5,235 bases of DNA from an uncultured Collinsella sp. (GTDB taxonomy: Bacteria > Actinomycetota > Coriobacteriia > Coriobacteriales > Coriobacteriaceae), in the NCBI GenBank assembly GCA_900756945.1, contig CAAELZ010000069.1, forward strand, positions 1-5,235. Reading direction: 5' to 3'. A model generated the notes under the pieces. That model had not been told where the DNA came from. It made no database searches and saw only the letters and a list, made by a program, of their open reading frames with translations. How positions within the stretch are numbered: the stretch's first letter is position 1; each line of letters starts with the position of its first letter. The translations under genes and the position numbers were made by a program. Positions 1 through 4,882 of the stretch are shown here, piece by piece.

Positions 1-1425
1 CCGCCGCTGATCCTGCTATTGATGTGGCTGGGGCAGCCCGGCCAGAGCGCCGCGCTGCTCGGCACTGCGGCGGCCATGTCGTCCACGGCGCTGGTCAGCC
101 GACAACTGGCCGACCAAGGTGAGCTCACCACCCGCCACGGACGCAGTGCCATCGCCGTGCTGGTCTTTCAGGACCTGGCCAGCGTGCCCCTGCTGGCCTT
201 GCTGGCGATCTGGGCGCGCGGCGAGTCGCCGAAGATCGAGCATGTGCTGCTCGAAGTATTCGGTGTGCTGCTGCTGTTCGCGGCAGCGGCCCTCGCCTCG
301 CGCCGTCTGTTGCATGGCCTGCTGGGCTGGGTGGCGCGGCGGGGCCACGAGGAATCGTTCGTGCTCGTCTCCTTGTGCGTGGTGGTGGCTGCCGCCGCCG
401 CTGCGCACGCGGTCGGCGTATCCGCCGCCCTGGGGGCCTTCCTCGCCGGGATGGTGCTGGGCGAGAGCGACTTCCGGCACCACATGGAAAGCCACCTCAG
501 GCCGTTTCGCGATGTGTTGTCGGGCGTGTTCTTCGTGACCATCGGCCTGCAACTGGACGCAGCACAGATTCTTTCGGCACCGCTGGCGGTGCTGGCGTGG
601 CTGGTGGTGCTGGTACCGGTCAAGATCCTGCTCAATACGCTGGCCTTGCGGGCGACGCGCCTGTCCGCCCTCGATGCCTGGCGCACGGGCATAGCGTTGG
701 GGCACGGCGGCGAGTTCGCCCTGCTGTTGTTGGGCACGGTCTTGCAGCAGCATCTGATCCCCGCGACCGTCGTCCAACCCATGCTGGTCGCGCTGGTGCT
801 CAGCATGGCCCTGGCACCGCTACTGATCCGCCATCACGATGTACTTGCCCGGTTCTTGAGCCGCACAGGCGGCGTCATTCAGCCACCCCAGGCTGAAGAA
901 GTCGAGATCGCCGCGCAGACGACGCGATATCGAGACCATGTCATCATTTGCGGCGCGGGCGAGCTTGGCCTGACAGTCAGCGAGATTCTTCGCCACGCCG
1001 GCGTGGCGCATCTGCTGCTGGAGGCGGACGCGCAGAAGGTCGAGGCCGCGCGTGCCGCCGGCGCGCCGGTGTTCCATGCCGATGCCAGTCGGCCCGATAC
1101 CTTGCTGGCTGCCGGCTTGACGCATGCACACTTGGTGGTGCTGACGTTCGCCCATGCCCAGCAAGCGTTGCGCATCGCCCAGGCGATTGCCGAGCACCGT
1201 CCGGCGCTGACATTGTGGGTGTCATGCAGAAGTACGACCGCGGCCGATGCATTTCGCGCCATGCCCAACGTGCGCGTGTATCAGCAATCCTTTGCCGCAG
1301 CTATTGGGCTGGCGGAACAGGTGATGTCGACGCTTGGCATGTCGACCGAGCTGATTGAAGGACACATCAGCGCAATGCGCCGCCGTCTCGACAGCAGCCG
1401 TTTTCCAGGGAGTTCATCGTCATGA
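1..1425 (+). CDS. kefB: KefB/KefC-type K+/H+ antiporter (CPA2 family), 5' end outside window
   Basis: Inner-membrane monovalent cation:proton antiporter that would exchange K+ for H+. The reading frame is open from base 1, so the start lies upstream; by comparison with KefC about 95-100 N-terminal residues are missing. In window numbering (474 residues seen) the hydrophobic exchanger domain fills about residues 1-280. It includes AMSSTA (25-30), GRSAIAVLVFQD (47-58), a GAFLAGMVLGES helix followed by FFVTIGLQLD, and HGGEFA (235-240), the counterpart of the Kef QGSEFA helix. A cytoplasmic TrkA-N/RCK nucleotide-binding domain follows (about 313-435), starting VIICGAGELG with the GxGxxG loop at 318-323 (bases 952-969). 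The protein ends about 40 residues later, shorter than KefC at this end. The stop overlaps the psiE start (ATGA). In tLST/LHR islands a gene at this place is named kefB. Substrate and glutathione gating cannot be read from the sequence. Confidence 0.9.
   Translation, partial: PPLILLLMWLGQPGQSAALLGTAAAMSSTALVSRQLADQGELTTRHGRSAIAVLVFQDLASVPLLALLAIWARGESPKIEHVLLEVFGVLLLFAAAALASRRLLHGLLGWVARRGHEESFVLVSLCVVVAAAAAAHAVGVSAALGAFLAGMVLGESDFRHHMESHLRPFRDVLSGVFFVTIGLQLDAAQILSAPLAVLAWLVVLVPVKILLNTLALRATRLSALDAWRTGIALGHGGEFALLLLGTVLQQHLIPATVVQPMLVALVLSMALAPLLIRHHDVLARFLSRTGGVIQPPQAEEVEIAAQTTRYRDHVIICGAGELGLTVSEILRHAGVAHLLLEADAQKVEAARAAGAPVFHADASRPDTLLAAGLTHAHLVVLTFAHAQQALRIAQAIAEHRPALTLWVSCRSTTAADAFRAMPNVRVYQQSFAAAIGLAEQVMSTLGMSTELIEGHISAMRRRLDSSRFPGSSSS
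1407..1412 (+). promoter_or_regulatory. Ribosome binding site of psiE
   Basis: AGGGAG lies 9 bases before the ATG at 1422, inside the 3' end of kefB. It supports that start and, with the ATGA stop/start overlap, suggests translational coupling of the two genes. Confidence 0.6.
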
Positions 1426-1919
1426 AATCAACACGCCTTAACCCATTTCAGGTCTTACGTGACCAATTGGCCATCATGAGTTTTTACGAGCGCTTCGAGC
1501 AGGTCGTCGCGCTCGTGCTGTCGGCGGTGATCGCCGTCATCATCGTGGTGTCGCTGTTCCAGCTCATCTCCATCGTCTTCACGCTGCTGGTTCTAGATGC
1601 CTTCAATCCCCTGGACCACGAGGTATTCCAGAGCGTGTTCGGCATGATCATGACGCTCTTGATCGCGATGGAGTTCAAGCATTCCATCGTGCGCGTGGCG
1701 CTGCGTCGGGACAGCATCATCCAGGTCAAGACGGTGGTCCTGATCGCGCTGATCGCACTCTCCCGCAAGTTCGTGATCCTCGACTCCAACGCGAGCCCCG
1801 CAAAGATAGCCGCGCTGGCTAGCGCCACGCTGGCTCTGGGTGCGACCTACTGGCTGCTGCGCAAGCGCGGCGACCGCGCCGCCGAGACCTCTGAGCATGA
1901 CCCGTCATCATCCCAGTGA
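1422..1919 (+). CDS. psiE: PsiE-family inner-membrane protein
   Basis: Predicted small integral membrane protein of the PsiE (phosphate-starvation-inducible E) family, whose molecular function is unknown. The 165 residues show four hydrophobic stretches, at about 27-57, 69-86, 99-118 and 128-146. The middle part (GMIMTLLIAMEFKHSIVRV, then a charged RRDS loop and ALSRKFVILD) matches the family pattern of an acidic residue ending helix 2 and an arginine before a hydrophobic-D ending helix 3. E. coli PsiE is about 136 residues; this one has a longer hydrophilic N-terminus (about 25 residues) and a polar C-terminal tail rich in S, D and E. The ATG at 1422 overlaps the kefB stop by 4 bp and has a good ribosome site. 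The last 23 bp overlap the next gene in another frame. tLST islands carry a psiE homologue exactly here, between kefB and the protease genes. No phosphate-control site is visible, so expression is probably that of the operon. Confidence 0.85.
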   Translation: MKSTRLNPFQVLRDQLAIMSFYERFEQVVALVLSAVIAVIIVVSLFQLISIVFTLLVLDAFNPLDHEVFQSVFGMIMTLLIAMEFKHSIVRVALRRDSIIQVKTVVLIALIALSRKFVILDSNASPAKIAALASATLALGATYWLLRKRGDRAAETSEHDPSSSQ

Positions 1920-2862
1920 TCCGCGCACGGCGCTCTTGCAACACCGCTGGCTCAACCGCCTGCAGACCGGGCTGTTGGTCCTGACCCTGGTCGGGATCGC
2001 AGCCGCAGCAGGGAGACTGCCATTTGGGGAAGGCTGCCTGTGGCTCGCGCTGTTTGCCATTGCAGGTGCGTTGCTGCTGGAACCGGTAGCCGCGTCGGCG
2101 CTGAGCTTGCGCCTGTACCGCGTACGGGCCTTGCACCCGCAAGAAGCCCACAAGATGTGGGCCCTGTTGCGCGAGCTGCCCGCCCGTGCCGGTTTGCCCG
2201 CCACGCCGGTGCCGCACTATGTGCCCAGTGCCGTCGTCAACGCCTTCGCTACCGGATCGAAGCAGGAGGCATCGATCGCCCTCACCGATGGCCTGCTGCG
2301 CAGCCTGAGCCCACGCGAGCTGGCGGGTGTGCTCGTGCACGAGGTCGCGCACATCGCTAATGAGGATCTGCGTGTCATGGGGCTGGCGGATTCCGACAGT
2401 CGCCTCACGAGCCTACTGGCCCTTATGGGACAGATCGCGATCCTGCTCAGCCTGCCCGCGCAGCTGGTTGGCGCGGCGGAGGTCTATTGGCCTGGTCTAT
2501 TGTTATTGGCCGTATCGCCCCAGCTGGCCCTGCTCGCACAGCTCGGCTTGTCTCGCGTGCGTGAGTTCGACGCTGACCGCCTTGCGGCGGAACTGACTGG
2601 CGACCCGCAGGGGCTGGCGTCCGTGCTGGCAAAAATCGAGCGGGTCAGCCGCTCCTGGCGTGCCTGGCTATGGCCGGGGTGGGGAAATCCCGAGCCCTCC
2701 TGCTTGCGCACGCGTCCGGCAACGCAAGAGCGCATCGCACGCCTGCTGACGTTGGCGCCTGGGCCAGCATCAGCGTTGCCACTCCGCGCGCCCCATTTTT
2801 TGCCGGAATCCGCTTTGGCGACGCGCCCACCGCGCTGGCGCCCGAGCGGGCTGTGGCGCTGA
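1897..2862 (+). CDS. HtpX-like M48 family membrane zinc metalloprotease
   Basis: Predicted inner-membrane zinc endopeptidase of family M48, which degrades damaged or misfolded membrane proteins with the active site facing the cytoplasm. With the ATG at 1897 it has 321 residues (E. coli HtpX about 293). Hydrophobic segments lie at about 23-39 and 43-64, then the catalytic region, then a second pair at about 169-192 and 197-216, the HtpX topology. The NAFATG motif (115-120) precedes the zinc site HEVAH (148-152; H148 and H152 ligands, E149 catalytic). The third ligand is E223 in REFDAD, and RPATQERIARL near 273-283 matches the family's HPP-ERI-RL segment. A proline- and arginine-rich tail of about 30 residues extends beyond it. 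A GTG at 1840 in the same frame would add 19 non-conserved residues inside psiE; the ATG is preferred. The ribosome site is weak, so translation is probably coupled to psiE. M48 membership is firm; equivalence to chromosomal htpX is not. Confidence 0.88.
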   Translation: MTRHHPSDPRTALLQHRWLNRLQTGLLVLTLVGIAAAAGRLPFGEGCLWLALFAIAGALLLEPVAASALSLRLYRVRALHPQEAHKMWALLRELPARAGLPATPVPHYVPSAVVNAFATGSKQEASIALTDGLLRSLSPRELAGVLVHEVAHIANEDLRVMGLADSDSRLTSLLALMGQIAILLSLPAQLVGAAEVYWPGLLLLAVSPQLALLAQLGLSRVREFDADRLAAELTGDPQGLASVLAKIERVSRSWRAWLWPGWGNPEPSCLRTRPATQERIARLLTLAPGPASALPLRAPHFLPESALATRPPRWRPSGLWR

Positions 2863-2874
2863 TTGCCCATCAAC

Positions 2875-2880
2875 AGGAGA
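2875..2880 (+). promoter_or_regulatory. Ribosome binding site of degP
   Basis: AGGAGA with 6 bases to the ATG at 2887. It decides the start: the in-frame TTG at 2863, directly after the M48 stop, would add eight residues and has no comparable site. Confidence 0.75.
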
Positions 2881-2886
2881 CGTCTC

Positions 2887-4038
2887 ATGGCCTATCTCGA
2901 CCCGTACCAACGCCCCGCGTCGGACCGCTTCGTCCGGCGCGGGCTCTTCATCACCGCCTGCATTGCCGCGCTCATGCTGCTGTGGCAGTTTCTGCCCGCC
3001 ATCGAGGCATGGTTCAGTCCGCGCGAGGCAGCAGAACGCACCGTGATGGCGCGTGGCGATCTGGCGGCGGACGAGAAAACCACCATCGAACTGTTCGAAA
3101 AATCGCGCGCCTCGGTGGTCTACATCACCACCGCGCAATTAGTACGCGATGTCTGGACGCGCAACGTGTTCTCCGTGCCGCGCGGCACTGGCTCGGGCTT
3201 CATCTGGGACGACGCCGGCCACGTCGTCACCAACTTCCACGTCATCCAGGGCGCGTCCGAAGCCACCGTCAAACTGGCCGACGGCCGCGACTACCAGGCC
3301 GTGCTGGTGGGGACGAGCCCCGCGCACGACATCGCCGTGCTCAAGATCGGCGTCGGTTTCAAGCGCCCGCCGGCCGTGCCGGTCGGCACCAGTGCCGACC
3401 TCAAGGTGGGTCAGAAGGTGTTTGCTATCGGCAACCCCTTCGGCCTGGACTGGACGCTCACCACTGGTATCGTCTCCGCGCTCGACCGCTCGTTGCCGGG
3501 AGAAGCGGGCGGCCCGGCCATCGATCACCTGATCCAGACCGACGCCGCCATCAACCCCGGCAATTCCGGTGGCCCGCTGCTCGATTCGGCTGGGCGGCTG
3601 ATCGGCATCAATACCGCCATCTACAGTCCGTCTGGCGCCTCGGCCGGCATAGGCTTTGCGGTGCCGGTCGATACCGTCATGCGCGTGGTGCCGCAACTCA
3701 TAAAGACCGGCAAGTACATCCGTCCGGCGCTGGGCATCGAGGTGGATGAGCAGCTCAACACGCGTCTGCAGGCGCTGACCGGCAGTAAGGGCGTATTCGT
3801 ATTGCGCGTGACGCCGGGCTCGGCGGCGCACAGGGCCGGGCTCGTCGGCGTCGAGGTCACCGCAGGCGGCATCGTGCCCGGCGATCGCGTTATCAGCATC
3901 GACGGTATCGCCGTTGACGACGTCACCACATTACAGGCCCGGCTAGACGACAAGAACGTTGGAGATGTTGTGGTCTTGTTAGTGGAGCGGGCCGGCAAGA
4001 CTCGCGAGATGCTTGTGGAACTACGACCGGGAGTTTGA
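2887..4038 (+). CDS. degP: Membrane-anchored DegP/DegS-type serine protease with one PDZ domain
   Basis: Trypsin-like HtrA-family serine endopeptidase expected to act in the periplasm on misfolded or signalling substrates. The 383 residues start with a hydrophilic stretch carrying RFVRR, then one hydrophobic segment (about 20-39), which looks like an uncleaved anchor rather than a signal peptide because no AxA-type cleavage site is evident. The protease domain spans about 65-275 with the triad H118 (TNFHVI), D148 (AHDIAVLKI) and S227 (NPGNSGGPL); the substrate-pocket region GIGFAVPVD follows at 254-262. One PDZ domain fills about 282-380 (TPGSAAHRAGL, GDRVISIDG). Length and layout are closer to DegS (about 355 residues, one PDZ) than to DegP (about 474, signal peptide, two PDZ), although the tLST literature calls this gene degP. 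It follows the M48 gene by 24 bp and is the last gene of the apparent operon. All catalytic residues are intact. Confidence 0.92.
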   Translation: MAYLDPYQRPASDRFVRRGLFITACIAALMLLWQFLPAIEAWFSPREAAERTVMARGDLAADEKTTIELFEKSRASVVYITTAQLVRDVWTRNVFSVPRGTGSGFIWDDAGHVVTNFHVIQGASEATVKLADGRDYQAVLVGTSPAHDIAVLKIGVGFKRPPAVPVGTSADLKVGQKVFAIGNPFGLDWTLTTGIVSALDRSLPGEAGGPAIDHLIQTDAAINPGNSGGPLLDSAGRLIGINTAIYSPSGASAGIGFAVPVDTVMRVVPQLIKTGKYIRPALGIEVDEQLNTRLQALTGSKGVFVLRVTPGSAAHRAGLVGVEVTAGGIVPGDRVISIDGIAVDDVTTLQARLDDKNVGDVVVLLVERAGKTREMLVELRPGV

Positions 4039-4112
4039 TGGAAAGTGGGTCATGGATCTGCACAGCGAAGCAGCCAAGCGACTTCAGCCTTGCGCCGAAC
4101 TACGAGCCCTAG
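4038..4112 (+). other. Possible 24-codon ORF coupled to degP, ending at the IS5 border
   Basis: An ATG overlaps the degP stop as TGATG, a classic coupling arrangement, and opens a 24-codon frame. Its TAG stop (4110-4112) falls inside the palindrome CCCTAGCTAGGG, where I place the IS5 remnant border. It could be the truncated start of a gene that once followed degP, or chance. No ribosome site beyond the coupling and no recognisable motif are seen. A second short frame, ATG 4052 to TAG 4132 (26 codons), overlaps it and is equally unsupported. Confidence 0.15.
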
Positions 4113-4118
4113 CTAGGG
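4107..4118. repeat. Perfect 12-bp palindrome CCCTAGCTAGGG
   Basis: A self-complementary 12-mer containing two abutting CTAG tetramers (4109-4112 and 4113-4116). IS5-family elements commonly duplicate a YTAR tetramer such as CTAG on insertion, and the sequence just inside (AGGGATGGTCTGAAG) resembles IS5-type terminal inverted repeats as I remember them. This makes it the best candidate for the distal border of the IS5 remnant. Confidence 0.5.
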
Positions 4119-4123
4119 ATGGT

Positions 4124-4156
4124 CTGAAGTAGCCCTGTATTTCCGGCTGACTTCAG
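4124..4156. repeat. Inverted repeat / hairpin near the IS5 border
   Basis: CTGAAGT-AGCC (4124-4134) pairs with GGCT-g-ACTTCAG (4145-4156): an 11-bp stem with one bulged G (4149) and a 10-base loop. No T-run follows on either strand, so a rho-independent terminator is not supported. The right arm also belongs to a 10-bp direct repeat GACTTCAGCC at 4080-4089 and 4149-4158. Confidence 0.5.
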
Positions 4157-4174
4157 CCACTGCTGATTTTGAAA

Positions 4175-4209
4175 GCGGTGAACCGATCAAAAACGATCGG
4201 ATCACCCGC
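4175..4209. repeat. Imperfect inverted repeat with A-rich loop
   Basis: The inner stem CCGATC (4183-4188) pairs perfectly with GATCGG (4195-4200) around the loop AAAAAC. After an A-A mismatch the outer arms GCGGTGA (4175-4181) and TCACCCGC (4202-4209) pair with one bulge, giving about 13 bp in all. It lies between the degP end and the IS5 transposase stop. It could lower transcription read-through in either direction, but it lacks a following T-tract. Confidence 0.5.
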
Positions 4210-4226
4210 TCATTTCGGTGCTTTCA

Positions 4227-4251
4227 GCCGTCGCGAGCACCTTGCGACGGC
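4227..4251. terminator. Possible weak terminator hairpin between converging degP operon and IS5 transposase
   Basis: GCCGTCGC (4227-4234) and GCGACGGC (4244-4251) form a perfect 8-bp GC-rich stem with a 9-base loop. On the plus strand it is followed by CATTTTCC, a short T-run that would make only a weak intrinsic terminator. On the minus strand it sits 11 bp past the transposase stop but has no T-run there. The hairpin is certain as sequence; its function is a guess. Confidence 0.35.
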
Positions 4252-4262
4252 CATTTTCCGAA

Positions 4263-4658
4263 TTACAGGCGCACCTCTCCTGCGCTTGCCAGCAAATGTC
4301 GGCGGGCCATCCATAGGTTCGACAGGGCAAACAGCGTCACCAGTTGTGCAGTGTTCCTCACCAGCCCTCGGAAATGTACCTTGGTGTAGCCGAACTGCCG
4401 CTTGATCACGCGAAACGGGGGCTCTACCTTCGCTCGCACTTGCGCCTTGGCCTTCTCGATCTTGCGCTTGGCTTTGTACAGGGCGCTGCGTTTATCGAGC
4501 ATCTTGTAGGTGCTGCGGCGTGCTGCGACCTGCCAGATCACTTCTCGGTCGGCATGCTCGGAGCGCTTTTCGACGCCTGTGTAACCGTCATCGGCGCAGA
4601 CGACGTTCTCGTCGCCGTGCAGCAGTTTGTCGACCTGGGTGACATCCGCCACGGTGGC
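4263..4658 (-). pseudogene. Truncated IS5-family transposase (C-terminal part)
   Basis: DDE transposase fragment of about 130 residues; complete IS5-family transposases have roughly 320. Counting from the GTG codon at 4650-4652 as residue 1, the second catalytic aspartate is D21 in CADDGYTG, and the glutamate is E77 in RAKVEPPFRVIKRQFGY, matching the R(3)E(6)K signature of IS4/IS5 families. The usual V-E-H-P-F here reads V-E-P-P-F, a substitution next to the catalytic glutamate. The end NTAQLVTLFALSNLWMARRHLL is typical of the family. That GTG is an internal codon, not a real start: family-like sequence continues for about two codons (A, T) and the frame then meets a TAG at 4665-4667 in foreign sequence. 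The first catalytic aspartate is missing, so the product cannot be active. Confidence 0.85.
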
Positions 4659-4670
4659 TTGTATCTAACA

Positions 4671-4860
4671 GTTTGTGGTGATTAGCTACCACCACTGAAG
4701 CAGAGTGAGCTGCCCCCTTCCCTTAAGGTCAGAAAAGTCGGCACCGCTGAACCTTGATTTGCAGCACATGGCCCTCCGCTTCACCTTTCACGCCAGCACA
4801 TCAGGTTGAACGGTTACCGGGAGCTCGACTCCGTATGTACAAGGCGAACAGGCGTGACGG
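4671..4860 (+). ncRNA. Candidate bridge RNA of the IS110 element
   Basis: IS110-group elements encode, in the non-coding end before the recombinase, a structured bridge RNA whose two internal loops pair with target and donor DNA. This leader has the right place and length. Stems seen: GTGGTG/CACCAC (4675-4680 with 4690-4695, 9-base loop) as a possible 5' stem-loop; AAGGTCAG with CTG-a-ACCTT (4725-4732 with 4747-4755, one bulge), enclosing a 14-base loop; and a long-range perfect 7-bp stem TCACGCC/GGCGTGA (4788-4794 with 4851-4857), enclosing about 56 bases. Within that last domain is a bulged hairpin CGGGAG/CTCCG (4818-4823 with 4829-4833), followed by CCGTATGTACAAGGC (4831-4845). From memory the IS621 bridge RNA has a very similar CCGTATTTACAAGGC near its 3' end, which favours this reading. 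RNA ends and loop assignments are inferred. Confidence 0.5.
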
Positions 4861-4870
4861 TTTATGTGAG

Positions 4871-4875
4871 AGGAG
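4871..4875 (+). promoter_or_regulatory. Ribosome binding site of the IS110 recombinase
   Basis: AGGAG (within GAGAGGAG, 4868-4875) lies 7 bases before the ATG at 4883 and fixes that start. It falls just after the candidate bridge RNA, so the recombinase message and the RNA share the leader region. Confidence 0.75.
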
Positions 4876-4882
4876 TTTGACC

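Larger units (their letters stand above)
4113..4660 (-). mobile_element. IS5-family insertion sequence remnant (3' part)
   Basis: Minus-strand remnant holding the C-terminal third of an IS5-family transposase and about 150 bp of non-coding sequence after its stop. The distal end is inferred at the CTAG pair near 4113, from an IS5-like terminal sequence and target tetramer; this border could be wrong by tens of bases. The proximal side is cut near 4660, where transposase homology stops and the leader of the IS110 element begins. The transposase N-terminus, first catalytic aspartate and left end are absent from the window and may lie beyond the IS110 element. Confidence 0.6.

Noticed and set aside
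16..806. Long minus-strand open frames opposite kefB
   Set aside because: Glutamine/arginine- or serine/alanine-rich shadows of the antiporter coding frame without domains or ribosome sites.
2670..3749. Long plus-strand open frame (359 codons) in a different frame
   Set aside because: Arginine/histidine-rich shadow of the M48 and degP genes, a usual artefact in GC-rich DNA; the true frames carry HEVAH and the serine protease triad.
3139..3831. 230-codon minus-strand open frame opposite degP
   Set aside because: Low-complexity R/H/G/D-rich shadow of the degP coding frame.
4169..4405. 78-codon plus-strand open frame after degP
   Set aside because: It crosses two hairpins and the end of the minus-strand transposase, has no ribosome site and shows no known motif.
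4344..4685. 113-codon plus-strand open frame
   Set aside because: It is antisense to the recognisable IS5 transposase fragment and runs across the IS5/IS110 junction; it has no family resemblance of its own.
4660..4882. 38-bp Tn21/Tn3-type terminal repeat as the IS110 target
   Set aside because: Some IS110-family elements (IS4321/IS5075) insert in Tn21-type terminal repeats, but I find no such repeat here; the flank is IS5 transposase sequence.
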